DNA of 64,000 nucleotides, taken from positions 17,132,501 to 17,196,500 of the forward strand of contig NC_079321.1 in the NCBI RefSeq assembly GCF_029931775.1. Direction: 5' to 3'. The notes beneath the pieces were generated by a model. It was not told the origin of the DNA and did not search any database. It worked only from the letters and a program-made list of their open reading frames with translations. Below are positions 1 through 10,475 of the stretch, in pieces (within the stretch, counting starts at the first letter, position 1; the number at the start of each line of letters is the position of its first letter). Made by a program: the position numbers and the translations under genes. Source of the DNA: Euleptes europaea. Lineage: Eukaryota; Chordata; Lepidosauria; Squamata; Sphaerodactylidae.

Positions 1-235
1 AAGCGAGTTAAAATAAGGAGAGAGCATTGGACTAGAAAGCATAGGTGAGATAGCAGGCGCCAAGCAAGCACTTCTTGGATTGTTTTATTCAGCTTTTATG
101 TGATGCACACAAATCAATGAGGTGAATGGCCTGATTTACTCAAGCAGGTGCCAAACCTGCCAGCATTCGGAACTACCTTTTGAACAGACACTACAACACT
201 GCCCCCCCCCCCACCAAATCATCAATCTTGGGCTG
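1..235. other. No recognised feature
   Basis: Non-repetitive sequence with a short poly-C tract near 201-211. No exon-like signal seen. Confidence 0.5.
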
Positions 236-400
236 GTTTAATTTTATTTATTTGTTTATTAGATTTATATCCCGCTCTTTCCTGGCTACAGTCAGGCTCA
301 GGGCGGCTACCGAGAGAAGGAAACAATCAATATAAAATACATATTGTAAAATTTAAAACCTTATACATTCTAAAATTTAGAAAGGCGCACTAGCAATAAT
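236..400 (-). repeat. LINE 3' tail of the AATA-tailed type (L2/CR1-like)
   Basis: On the minus strand a GC-rich block reads gccgccctgagcc, then gcgggatataaat, then an AATAAATA-type tail. This layout recurs at 34136-34225 and 45833-45990. The family is uncertain. Only the last 100-150 bases are present. Confidence 0.5.
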
Positions 401-610
401 CATCCAGGAAGTAGGGTTGCCAGGTCCCTCATTGCCACCGGCAGGAGGTTTTTGGGATGGAACCTGAGTAGGGCAGGGTCTGGGGTGGGGAGGGACTTCA
501 ATGCCATAGAGTCCAATTGCCAAAGCAGCCATTTTTTCCAGGTGAACTGATCTCTATCGGCTGGAGATCAGTTGTAATAGCAGGAGACCTCCAGCTAGTA
601 CCTGGAGGTT

Positions 611-1422
611 AGTAATCAAAAACTGGCTCCAAGTGCACAAGGAAGGCAAGGAATCAAAATAATGCACTTGTACAGCTAACAATAAAAGCACAGACTCAAA
701 CTGGAATGCAATTAGGTCTATTCAAAAGAACAACCTCAATGAAAAGAATAAATACGTGCTCAAGGAGCAAAAGACAAAAACCAATCAATATTCACAGTTA
801 CAATATCCCAATGGTAAATGTAAGTATACAATTTCTCTAAAAGGTAAATAGAGGTATAATAAGCAAAAAGTCCAAACATCCAACTGGTAAGTATGCACAG
901 GCAACGGAGTAGTTATAAACCGCAATGGGCTTCCGGTAAAGTCCCCATTTCATATTCTTTTTTCAAGCTTCAAATGTATCCGTGTGCCAATAACCCTTAT
1001 GGGAAAAGAAGCTTATAAGCTTGCAATTAAATATGGACGCTTTACCAAAGCTGTCCATATTTAATTGCAAGCTTATAAGCTTCTTTTCCCATAAGGGTTA
1101 TTGGCACACGGATACATTTGAAGCTTGAAAAAAGAATATGAAATGGGGACTTTACCGGAAGCCCATTGCGGTTTATAACTACTCTGTTGCCTGTGCATAC
1201 TTACCAGTTCGATGTTTGGACTTTTTGCTTATTATACCTCTATTTACCTTTTAGAGAAATTGTATACTTACATTTACCTTTGGGATATTGTAACTGTGAA
1301 TATTGATTGGTTTTTGTCTTTTGCTCCTTGAGCACGTATTTATTCTTATCATTGAGGTTGTTCTTTTGAATAGACCTAATTGCATTCCAGTTTGAGTCTG
1401 TGCTTTTATTGTTAGCTGTACA
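611..1422. mobile_element. 812-bp insertion made mostly of a giant inverted repeat, probable Penelope-like fold-back
   Basis: The insert is bounded by a 14-bp duplication of the MITE sequence agtacctggaggtt (597-610 and 1423-1436). A long duplication points to a retroelement-type event. About 55 bases at the left (611-665) are single copy and the rest is the two palindrome arms. No protein motif was recognised. The family is a guess from the AT-rich, untranslated look and from Penelope elements often carrying inverted ends. Confidence 0.55.
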
Positions 1423-1425
1423 AGT
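666..1425. repeat. Near-perfect palindrome, two 380-bp arms
   Basis: Arms at about 666-1045 and 1046-1425 are reverse complements centred on gctttaccaaagc (1039-1051). The outer and inner ends give the same midpoint, so the arms have no net length difference. Only about four or five single-base differences were noticed, implying a recent origin. Confidence 0.92.
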
Positions 1426-1642
1426 ACCTGGAGGTTGGCAACCCTACCAGGAAGGGATAATCCAACAGGAAGGGGTGGAGAAAAAGGTGGGGGGAAACAA
1501 CAACCAAATCTAGCCCATGAGTAACAGAAAAATAAACACACCTAGGAGTAAGGGTAGGGAGGCCAGCTGCGATGTAACCATTGCTGCCTCAACCATAGGA
1601 CAGGAGGAACATCTCAGTCTTTCAGGCCCTAATGTATAGATG

Positions 1643-1686
1643 GCTCAGGCTAGCCCGATCTCATCAGATCTAGGAGGCTAAGAATT
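1643..1686 (+). repeat. 5S-rRNA-derived SINE, head fragment
   Basis: Contains gcccgatctcatcagatct followed by ggaggctaag, matching the 5S rRNA internal promoter region. The rest of the SINE is absent. Confidence 0.55.
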
Positions 1687-1689
1687 CAG

Positions 1690-2660
1690 AGAACCTGCTA
1701 CCCCATAGTTACATCGATATAATGGTATTTTAGTGCCAACTTTTGAAGTGCCCCATGGGCTGGGGATGGTAGCCACTTTCAGGGAACTGGGGCAGGGAAA
1801 CCTCAGGGAAACCTGCCATGTGGAAGCCCCACTGCTGCTGCCTTTATCTGAAGCCGCACCAACCATGTCAAAACCACAAAATCCTCTCTTCATGTGGAAG
1901 CCACTGAAGTCTTCAGTCTAACCATGATTTGTTGTGACACCCAAATATGGACAGAGAAACCAACTGAGAGATGTTTCTTGCCCACAAGCCATGATTCTAA
2001 AATTGGTTCAATCCTGCTTTAGAACCTGGTTTCTGGGCCCCAAGTGCTTGAATCTGGAAATCACAAGAAATCATAGTTACATCAAAGACTTACTAAAGCC
2101 TTTCCTTTCCACCCTGCAGGCAGAGGGATTAAAGTGGGAGAGGGAACACACAAGCCTGAGAATTTCAGGCTTGTTCACATCACAAAGAAATGGTGGTTTG
2201 TTTGTGACATTGGAATGTAGCTGTAAGGTTAAATTCCAGTTTGGCCGTCTCAAGTAAATTCCCTGGAAAGGCAGCATAAGCATTTTCTAAATAAAGAATA
2301 CTATTTACTGGGAGACCTTTGAGCTGGGCATTATTATATATTTGTTTGGGATATTGCATCCCATCTTTCTGCTACACAAGACTGCAGCTAACATCATATA
2401 AAATGAAAACGGTAACATGAAATCTGACTGGAAAACAACAAAAATAATAAAACCAGTAGGAAAATGTCCCAAAACAGCGGCACCAAGGATGAGTAAAGAC
2501 TTTATGTATATTCCAATAACTTCTGAAATTAAAATGTCTTCACAAAACACTGGAAAGTGAGAACTGAGGTATCCAGGTATCTCTGTCAGCCCTATGGGGT
2601 AGTTGTTGTGAAGATAAACAGAGAAGGGACCCTCTCTCCAACAAGCCCCCAACCTTGTTG
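1690..2660. other. No recognised feature
   Basis: About 970 bases without an identifiable repeat or exon. Short frames on both strands lack known motifs. Confidence 0.45.
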
Positions 2661-2667
2661 GGTTGCG

Positions 2668-2876
2668 TTGGGTTGCCAACCTCAGGGCACTAGCTGGAGA
2701 TCTCCTGCTGTTACAACTGATCTCCAGCCAACAGAGATCAGTTCACCTGGAGAAAATGGCTGCTTTGGCCATTGGACTCTATGGCATTGAAGTCCCTCCC
2801 CTCTCCATACCCTGCCCTCCTCAGGCTCCACCCCGAAAATCTCCAGATATTTCCCAACCCGGAGCTGGCAACCCTA
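2668..2876. mobile_element. hAT-type MITE (AGGGTTGCCA family), full length
   Basis: Both terminal repeats and the internal palindromic block (gatctccagc / agatcagttcacctggag) are present. Flanking target duplication is no longer clear, suggesting an older copy. Confidence 0.8.
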
Positions 2877-3151
2877 TTGTTAAGCCCCTGGGCACTATTG
2901 GCATTGTGAGAAAGGGAGATGTGAGTGCCCCTACAAAATGGCTGCCAGGGAACTGGGACCTGTCACAAAATCGCTGCCATCCATGGAAAGCAATTATAAT
3001 ATGTTGGGAGGTTCTAAGTTGTGAGTCCTCCTATTTCTGAATGGGAGCTCCCTGCAAACACAAAGGTGGTGCCTCCTGAGCTCTTCTGAACCACCTCCTG
3101 CTCCAGTGAGGTACAGAAAATCCAAAGTTGTCTCTTTGTTTTGGGGAAGAA

Positions 3152-3570
3152 TAGGGTAGCCAGATCCAGATTGGGAAACTCCTGGGGATTTGGGGGTGGA
3201 ACCTGGGGAGGGGAGGGATGTCGGTGAGGTACCATGCCACTAGGGTTGCCAACCTCCAGGTAATATCTGCAGATCTCCTGCTATTGCAACTGATCTCCAG
3301 CCGATAGAGATCAGTTCACCTGGAGAAAATGGCCACTCTGGCAATTGGACTCTATGGCATTGAAGTCCCTCCCCAAACCCCACCCTCCTCAGGCTCCGCC
3401 CCCAAAACCTCCGGCTGATGGTGAAGAGGCACCTGGCAACCCTACATGCCATGGCGTCCACCTCCTCCAAAGCATCCATTTTCTCCGGGGGAACCGATCT
3501 CTGTAGTCTGGGGATGAGCTGTAATTCTGGGAGATCCCCAGGTCCCACCTGGAGGCGGGCATCCCTAGGG
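3152..3570. mobile_element. Older AGGGTTGCCA MITE split by a younger copy of its own family
   Basis: The left part (3152-3240) carries the end and the gggtggaacctggggagggg block. The right part (3445-3570) continues from atgccatggcgtccac to a degraded end at ggcatcccta. A complete MITE sits between them. Confidence 0.75.
3241..3444. mobile_element. hAT-type MITE (AGGGTTGCCA family), 204 bp, nested
   Basis: TAGGGTTGCCA and TGGCAACCCTA ends are intact. The flanks CATGCCAC (3233-3240) and CATGCCAT (3445-3452) form an 8-bp duplication differing at one base. This assigns the family to hAT and shows insertion into an older relative. Confidence 0.88.
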
Positions 3571-3676
3571 AAGAAGCAAGTGGGCACGAGACAAAGCATC
3601 AGCAGGCACCACGGCACCCATGTTGGGGACCACTACTCTATATCATCCTGGGGTCATCAGGAGCTTGTTAAGTGAG

Positions 3677-4325
3677 ATAGAAGAATCAACAGCCCAAGGA
3701 GTAATGGGTAAAGATTGTCACAGACAGGAGACCACTTCAAGAAAGCATGCACATGGCAACAGAAACTCCAGACAGAAGAAAAAGTTTTAAAAGAAGGGTT
3801 AAGAAAGCCGGAAGAATACCAATTTGACTCTTAATATGGGAAATGGGGGTGGGGGGTAGAGGAAAAATGATATCAACTTAATTTTTTACTTGTGGGTATA
3901 TAAAGTTTTTAAAGATCTAATCCATTTTATATGAGAGAGATGAGTGACAGGAGAAAATTATGTTAATGTGTTTTGTTAAGTCTCTGTTTTTATTTTTTTA
4001 AATGATTTTTTCCTTTTTTCTCTCTTTATTAGTAATATTATATTATTATTGCTCATCGAAATATATTAAATAAGGGGATAGTATAACATTAAAATAATGA
4101 CTTATAAGGATTAGAAAATATTAATACAAAGGAGACACCAGATATTTGTAGTGAGGGAGGAAGTCGGTGGGGAAGTCAATTATAATTAATTATATTTAAT
4201 ACTGAAGACATACACCTAATAATTCTTTAATTTTTTATCGAGTCAAAGATTGGTATATAGGATGTAATGTCAAATGAGATGTATAGCAATTATTGAAAAA
4301 TAATAAAAATATATATTAAAAAAAA
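3677..4325 (+). mobile_element. L1-like retrotransposon 3' end, 5'-truncated
   Basis: An 18-bp exact duplication, aggagcttgttaagtgag, flanks the insert (3659-3676 and 4326-4343). It ends in a short poly-A at 4318-4325 and carries a G-rich run (about 3846-3862), a common feature of L1 3'UTRs. No coding part remains. The duplication and poly-A are seen directly. The L1 label is inferred. Confidence 0.7.
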
Positions 4326-4486
4326 AGGAGCTTGTTAAGTGAGGTAAAATGTAACAATGAACCATTTCTGCAGCCTCCAATCAACAGGCCTCTGTCATGC
4401 CTTTTTTTTTTTCTCCAAGTAGTGAACAAAAGCAAAGCACAGAAGCCTGGAAAATAGCTCAAAGGCATACAGTCCTCTCACATATC

Positions 4487-4637
4487 GGGCGAAAACGCAT
4501 GGTTGCTTTATCCTTCTTTAGTTCCTGTTTCAGCCAAGATTCAGCCAGGATCAAATGCATGCGTTTCGCCTAATGCGCGTTCGATCCTGGCTAAAACAGG
4601 GATTAAAAGAGGATAAAGCGACCGTGCGTCTTCGCCC
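4487..4637. mobile_element. 151-bp palindromic MITE, unassigned superfamily
   Basis: Ends GGGCGAAAACGCATGGT and its diverged reverse complement (accgtgcgtcttcgccc) bracket two arms that pair over about 70 bases, including gctttatcc / ggataaagc. No convincing target duplication was found, so the superfamily is open. Confidence 0.7.
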
Positions 4638-5800
4638 ATTGTTTTATGCGTTTGCAGTTCATTCCATCTGCAGCAAGTATGGGTGTATCACCACCTCTGA
4701 GCCCTCTATTATTCAGAACTAGTTAGCTGATTCCCCCTCCCATCTTGTGATGGTTCTGGTCCAGTAAAAAAATAGTTTGGTCCTTTCTTGTTCTAATCAG
4801 CCCAAATACTTTTAATATTAATGATTTCCCCCCCCCCCATCACCGATACAAAATATTATTTGTTCTGCTTCTGGCTGTGGATTGATATAAGCCTTTGTTA
4901 AAAAATAAGTCTCTTGGATTCAAATGCTAACAAAAGAAGAGGGAAGCATGGTGAGCAGGTTTCTGCGCATTTATATTGTCTGTGACGTACAGCGCTAATA
5001 AAAAAAGACAATCTGAAGCATGAGTCATGCGGGTGGCCGTGAGAATGACATTTTCTCCACCCTCCTGTGTCAGGGGAGCTCTGGGTCCTGTTCCCTGACT
5101 CTGCGCCACCCCCTTGCCATCTGACTCCCGTCCGCTTCTCACTTCCATTAATGGGGATGACCCATTCAGCAACATCTCTGGCCAGAAGCCAGAGGAGCAT
5201 ACGCCGTTTGCCGCACCGCCGGAAGCAAACGGTTTTTTTTTTGCCGAAGCTGTTTTTAATAATGAAAAAGGGTATGCGGAGATAACAGCAATCCGTCTGA
5301 CAGCGGGCTCATTCGCAGAGAGGGGGGGAAAACCCACCCTCAGCACATTGCAGAATATTAGATGCCATCGTTTCAAACAGCTCCTCCAGGATCAAACGTT
5401 GGGGCCAGAATCCAATTTTTTCCCCCAGGTTGAAAATGAAGATTGTATCGACTGCCCTGTTACATAATGCCTGTTCCAATTCCAGAGCACCAACAATCTC
5501 TTCAAAAGGCACTAGCAGCCGAACCTTTCTTACGCAATGTTGGTGTGACAAAGATGTACAATATTCAGAGCTTAATAAAGGAGCTAACCATAATCTCAAA
5601 GCCGAGCGGAAGCACGCTGAATAAAACATTGGAACAGCCCTCTTAGGACTAACGCACCACTGAATTGTTGCTGTAGTTATCCCCGGGCAAATTAGTTTTA
5701 CTCAAATATATCTGTCATCCATTACCATGCAATGATAGCGATAGGGTGCAGCTCTCTCTCATTCGATTCCTGCTTACCTGAAATAAGAACATCAAGTAAC
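4638..5800. other. Single-copy sequence, possible conserved noncoding segment
   Basis: No repeat recognised. 4930-5640 has higher complexity and several overlapping open frames on both strands, without recognisable protein motifs or splice signals in register. Confidence 0.35.
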
Positions 5801-5914
5801 AGCTCCCTCTTCGCCAAAGCAGCCTTTTTCTCCAGGTGAACTGATCTCTATCGGCTGGAGATCAGTTGTAATAACAGGAGATCTCCAGCTAGTACCTGGA
5901 GGCTGGCAACCCTA
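5801..5914. mobile_element. AGGGTTGCCA MITE, internally deleted
   Basis: The right half with the TGGCAACCCTA end is intact. The left half jumps from tccctcttcgc to the central block. Confidence 0.75.
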
Positions 5915-6162
5915 GGAGACTTACATGGCCCCACTGAGCTAATAACTAGCTACAAAACGTGAGCACATCAGCATAAATATTATGCACTCTACGTTGTTCC
6001 CCTTCCAGCATCCTGGCTCCAGGCTGCCCTCGTCCCATTGAAACTCCACCACATTTGCAGTAATGGGACTAGGTCAAATCTAAAGCAGAGTGGAGCTAAC
6101 TAAAGAAGATCCATGAAGGGTAAGGGAAGTTGCTGGCCTAGCTGAATGGGGCATTCTCTTCC

Positions 6163-6281
6163 TAGGGTTGCCAGGTCCCTCTTCAACACTGGCGGGAGAT
6201 TTTTGGGGTGGAGCATGAGGAGGGCGGGGTTTGGGGAGGGGAGGGACTTCACGTCCAATTGCCAAAGCGGCCATTTTCTCC
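6163..6281. mobile_element. AGGGTTGCCA MITE, left half only
   Basis: Begins TAGGGTTGCCAGG and stops after ccattttctcc, where the Penelope-like coding fragment begins. Confidence 0.78.
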
Positions 6282-6664
6282 ATTTTCTTCTTCTAACATA
6301 AGGTTCATCCCTTGATGTGCTGGCAGAGTCATCTGTGGACTCATATTCAGATGTGCTGAATTCTTTATCCTGCCAAGATACCTGTTTTCTTTATCCTGTT
6401 TTCTAATATAACTGCTGCTAATACTATTCCTATTCATCCACTTGTAAATATATCCACTTGTGTAATCTTGAGCATCTCTTGTAAAAAAAATAAAAATTCT
6501 TTTTTATCTCTTTAAGTTCTGCCATGTATTGTTTTAGGTCTGTATCAATCTTACACAAACGTATATCAAATTCCTCTTTGGCTGATGTCTCCTTAAGCTG
6601 TTCTTCCATCTCTACAATATTTTTTATCTAATATGGCTACTTCTTCTGTGTGTGTGTGTGTGTG

Positions 6665-7750
6665 TTAAGTGCCGTCAAGTCGCTTCCGACTCATGGTGAC
6701 CCTATGAATGAAAGTCCTCCAAAATGTCCTATCTTTGACAGCCTTGTTCAGATCTTGCAAATTGAGGGCTGTGGCTTCCTTTATTGAGTCAATCCATCTC
6801 TTGTTGGGTCTTCCTCTTTTCCTGCTACCCTCAACTTTTCCTAGCATCACTGTCTTTCCCAGTGACTCTTGTCGTCTCATGATGTGACCAAAATACGATA
6901 GCCTCAGTTTAGTCATTTTAGCTTCTAGGGACAGTTCAGGCTTGATTTGATCTATAACCCACTGATTTGTTTTTTTGGCAGTCCACGCTATCCATAACAC
7001 TCTCCTCCAACACCACCTTTCAAAGGAATCTATTTTCTTCCTAACAGCTTTCTTCACTGTCCAGCTTTCACACCCATACATAGTAATAGGAAATACGATG
7101 GCATGAATCAATCTAGTCTTGGTGGCCAGTGACACATCCTTACACTTCAGAATCTTTTCTAGCTCCTTCATGGCTGCCCTTCCTAGTCTCAATCTCCTTC
7201 TGATTTCTTGGCTGCAGTCTCCCTTTTGGTTGATGGTGGAGCCAAGGAATAGAAAGTCTTCAACAATTTCAATTTCCTCATTGTCAACCTTAAAGTTGTG
7301 TAATTCTCCTGTAGTCATTACTTTTGTTTTCTTGATGTTCAGCTGTAGTCCTGCTTTGGCACTTTCTCTTTTAACTTTCAACAGTAGTCGTTTCAAATCT
7401 TCACTATTTTCTGCCAATAATGTAGTGTCATCGGCATATCTCAAATTATTAATGTTCCTCCCTCCAGTTTGCACTTCACCTTCATCTAAATCTAATCCAG
7501 CTTTCCTAATTATATGTTCTGCATATAGATTGAAGAGATAGGGAGATAAAATACATCCTTGTCTGACACCTTTGCCAATTGGAAACCATTCTGTTTCTCC
7601 ATATTCTGTTCTTACTGTGGCCTTTTGTCCAGAGTACAGGTTGCACATCAAAACGATCAGATGTAGAGGCACACCCATTTCCTTTAAAGCCAGCCATAGC
7701 TTTTCGTGATCCACACAGTCAAAAGCTTTGCTGTAATCTATGAAACACAA
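6665..7750 (-). pseudogene. BovB reverse transcriptase, C-terminal 361 codons, uninterrupted
   Basis: The frame shows reverse-transcriptase blocks in order: FIDYSKAFDCVDH near residue 3 (first catalytic aspartate), GVRQGCILSPYLFNLY near residue 64, and YADDTTL near residue 105 (catalytic pair). The RTE C-terminal signature follows, with MYGCESWTV, WCWRRVLW, SYFGHIMRR and RKRGRPNKRWIDSI. It ends DGT at a TAA beside the 3'UTR. No stop occurs within it, so the copy is fairly young. The endonuclease part is missing and the frame opens at the Penelope insertion, so it cannot act on its own. Confidence 0.88.
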
Positions 7751-7758
7751 GCTGATTT

Positions 7759-7948
7759 GGTTCTTGTAGGTTATCTGGGCTGTGTGACCGTGGTCTTGGT
7801 ATTTTCTTTCCTGACGTTTCGCCAGCAGCTGTGGCAGGCATCTTCAGAGGAGTAACACTGAAGGACAGTGTCTCTCAGTGTCAAGTGTGTAGGAAGAGTA
7901 ATATATAGTCAGAAAGGGGTTGGGTTTGAGCTGAATCATTGTCCTCAT
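7759..7948 (-). mobile_element. Penelope-like terminal repeat fragment inserted in BovB
   Basis: The 190-bp piece is nearly identical to 58690-58885. A 13-bp duplication cacaagctgattt (7746-7758 and 7949-7961) marks a clean insertion. On the minus strand it carries CTGAAGA, a stem and GAAAC at 7813-7847. Confidence 0.85.
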
Positions 7949-7961
7949 CACAAGCTGATTT

Positions 7962-8425
7962 TCTTCTGAAATTCTCTCATATGCTTTAGTAACCAGTGTA
8001 TATTTGCAATATAATCTCTAGTGCCTCTTCATTTTCTGAAACCAGCTTGAACATCAGGCATTTCTCGTTCCATATATGGTAACAGCCTTTGCTGTAAGAT
8101 TTTGAGCATCACTTTACTTGCGTGAGAAATTAATGCAATGGTCTGATAGTTGCTGCAATCTTTTATGTCTCCTTTCTTGGGAATTGGAATGTAAATGGAT
8201 TGTTTCCAGTCTTTGGGCCATTGTTTTGTTTTCCATATCTGTTGTCAAGATTTTGATGGACTCCGTTTCTGTGGCTTGGAATAGCTCTATTGATATCCCA
8301 TCTGCTCCTGGTGATTTGTTTCTCCCAACTGTTCTCAGTGCAGCTTTCACTTCACTTTCTAAAACTGTACTTCTATAGATTTCTCTATTATTGAAAGCAT
8401 AAGATCTGATTAACATTTGTTCAAT
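7962..8425 (-). pseudogene. BovB reverse transcriptase, N-terminal fragment
   Basis: Encodes ESEVKAALRTVGRNKSPGADGIS, the first block of the RTE reverse transcriptase, upstream of the 7759-7948 insertion. Frame changes after this block show decay. Confidence 0.75.
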
Positions 8426-8503
8426 ATAGCTGCCCATTTGCTTCTAAACTCCTCATTTTCAGCAAACAATGCTGGTGCTTTCTGCATTCTTAACCCTCTA
8501 GGA

Positions 8504-8879
8504 CAGGGGTGGGGAACGTCAGGCCCAGGGGGCGTATAAGGCCTGTGAAATCATTTGGTCTGGCCCTTTGTGGGTCCTGGCAGATCTCTAGCTGAGAAGG
8601 ATCTAAGACTGGCGATCCGCCCCCTCCCAGGGACAGGAATAGCCTCTATTCAAGGAGGATGTGAGTTTGTTTTGCCGAGAAAAGGAACCTTCCCCCCCCC
8701 CCGAGTGAGCCACTGGTTGGATGCCTTTCTGCTTGCCCGTGCCGGGTGGGGGTCATCTGGGGCAGCTGCCTGCTTGGGGCCTGGTCGGCTAATTTTTAAG
8801 TTGACAATTTTGTATGGCCCGCGAATGATGTTATAAATATCCAAATGGCCCTTGGTGGAAAAAAGGTTACCCACCCCTG
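8504..8879. mobile_element. Non-autonomous hAT transposon, 376 bp
   Basis: Ends CAGGGGTGGGGAAC and GTTACCCACCCCTG are inverted repeats with one mismatch, and CTCTAGGA is duplicated exactly on both sides (8496-8503, 8880-8887). The interior has no transposase. Confidence 0.93.
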
Positions 8880-9123
8880 CTCTAGGAACTCTATTAACCT
8901 TGCAATATTCATTTAAAAATGTAGCATGCAATTGCAATTTTGTTCTTTTCTTCTTTATATTATTCAACATAGTCCATTTTTCCTGTGAGGAATCATCATT
9001 CCCATTTTCTAAAGATTCTATATGGGCTAACATTATTATCTTCATCTGTATATGCAAATTTGTTACTATATGTAGCCATACTTAAAAATCCCCACAAACA
9101 TACACTAAGTATACAATACCAAA

Positions 9124-9320
9124 AGGGGAGTGAGAGAGCTCTAAGAGAGCTGTGACTAGCCAAAGGTCACTTAGCTGGCTTTGCGTGTAGGAGAGAGGAA
9201 ACAAATCCAATTCACCAGATTAGCCTTCACCTCTCATGTGGAGGAGTGGGGAATCAAACCTGGCTCTCCAGATCTGAGTCTTCTGCTCCAAACCACTGCT
9301 CTCAACCACTACACTACTAA
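9124..9320 (-). repeat. Sauria-type tRNA SINE, 3'-truncated
   Basis: Minus-strand copy with the tRNA head near 9300-9320, the CORE-like gtgacc block and the duplicated cactcctacac segment. The AT-rich LINE-like tail is lost. Confidence 0.75.
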
Positions 9321-10044
9321 AACTGAACTTTAAGATTCTGTTCTCAAATGGGGAGTGCAAAAAATGAGGTCACACCTATATGGTGGAAACAGCCCATGAG
9401 ATTTGGTAAAGGCCACTGACTTATGAAAAAGGATTAGTCAATTTCATGGGGAAGGAGATATCCATCAATCTGTATTGGACACAGTAGATGGACCTTGAGA
9501 TTCAGAGCCTCTGAGGAGCAATTGTGTAGGAAAGCTGTTGTTTCCATGCTCTATTTGTTTCAGGAAGCATCTGACTGGTCACTCTTGGAAACATGATACT
9601 AACCTAGACGGTACAGCAGAGCTCTCCTTACAAGCCTAACTAGACTATCCTCTTTTTTGCCTCATTCATGACTGGCTAAAGCAGAAGGGAGACTGAATAA
9701 AGTGCAACATGTTATATATGGTAAAGAACAACTCTTTGATACACTCAAGAGACCACAGATGTCAGGAAGCCAAAATGCAGAATCTCTGCGCCATAAATTT
9801 AAGCATCAATTGCTGCCATCGGCCATCTGGCAAAGAACCACAGAGGGACATTTGCTTGCGCAGTGTAATTCCCCGAGCACAGGTCCCTCTGGACACCCCT
9901 TTCCTCGCATGAACTCTGCATCGAGGGTGTAGAAAGAGTTGCATTGCCATACGAGGTCGACTTTCTTTGCTGGATGGCGTCTTCTGCATCTTTTGAATCT
10001 CCTGAGCAGCGTAGAAGCAGAGCACTGAATCTTCTTCAGCACAC
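9321..10044. other. No recognised feature
   Basis: Single-copy sequence. Overlapping frames at 9700-10050 have no motif I recognise. Confidence 0.45.
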
Positions 10045-10115
10045 TGTGCCATCCTAAGCAGAGTTACACCCTTCTAAATCCTTTGAAGCCAATGAGCTTA
10101 GAAGGGTGTACTTCA
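10045..10115. repeat. Short palindromic MITE (TGCAATCCTA family)
   Basis: Arms gagttacacccttctaa and ttagaagggtgtac flank a 20-base centre. Other members are at 12886, 29884, 39738, 53074 and 63413. Confidence 0.7.
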
Positions 10116-10197
10116 AAGTGGACTATAAATCTTCTACAAATATCACAGTGGGGTGGGTGGGAAGATCTGGTATATCCAAAGGTCTGCTCCAGAATAC

Positions 10198-10475
10198 ATA
10201 AGAGGGGAGTGGACATGTTCATGGAGGAAAGGGGTATTCATGGCTACTAGTTAAAATGGATACTAGTCATGATGGATCCCTGTTCTCTCCAGGATCAGAG
10301 GAGCATGTCTATTATATTAGGTGCTGTGGAACACAGGTAGGATAATGCTGCTGCAGTCGTCTTGTTTGGGGGCTTCCTAGAGGCACCTGGATGGCCATTG
10401 TGTGAACAGACTGCTGGACTTGATGGGCCTTGGTCTGATCCAGCAAGGCTTTTCTTAGTTTCTTATGTTCTTACA
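10198..10475 (+). mobile_element. L3/CR1-like LINE 3' end
   Basis: Ends with cttgatgggccttggtctg, then gatccagcaaggctttt and short ttcttatg repeats, the 3' signature of this family in the window. Confidence 0.8.

Larger units (their letters stand above)
413..1445. mobile_element. hAT-type MITE (AGGGTTGCCA family), split by a large insertion
   Basis: The element runs 413-610 and resumes at 1437-1445, with ends TAGGGTTGCCA and TGGCAACCCTA. The 8-bp sequence CCAGGAAG occurs just outside both ends, the target duplication size of hAT transposons. The break holds the insertion at 611-1422. Confidence 0.8.
6647..8425 (-). mobile_element. BovB (RTE clade) LINE, 5'-truncated
   Basis: The element reads on the minus strand from the start of the reverse-transcriptase domain to the end. 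Its last bases, gagtcggaagcgacttgacggcactt, are typical of BovB and pass into a (CA)n tail (plus strand (TG)n at 6647-6664). It is interrupted at 7759-7948. A partial duplication aatatggct / aatatagct is visible at the two ends. The 3' end is the likely donor of the tails on the 5S-derived SINEs in this window. Confidence 0.85.
6282..9123 (-). mobile_element. Penelope-like element, N-terminal coding region in pieces
   Basis: Two separated minus-strand blocks look like one protein. 8888-9060 plus 8426-8503 encode NEYCKVNRV and GLRMQKAPALFAENEEF. 6282-6640 encodes a coiled-coil-like stretch (EEQLKETSAKEEFDIRL) and KQDKENRYLGRIKNSAHLN. I recall such segments from the region ahead of the reverse transcriptase in vertebrate Penelope-like elements. 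A BovB LINE separates the blocks and a hAT element splits the upstream block. Several stops and frame changes show it is long dead. Assignment is from memory of the family and needs a protein search. Confidence 0.5.

Noticed and set aside
1-30. Minus-strand SNALS peptide resembling the granin CIIEVLSNALS motif
   Set aside because: A stop lies directly before it and another four codons after, and the neighbouring residues do not match.
4927-5376. 149-codon minus-strand frame as a gene
   Set aside because: No family motif, overlapping frames on the other strand and no splice or promoter context in register.
5960-5990. Minus-strand NNVECIIFML resembling the granin exon
   Set aside because: Only three residues agree and the frame stops after about 15 more codons.
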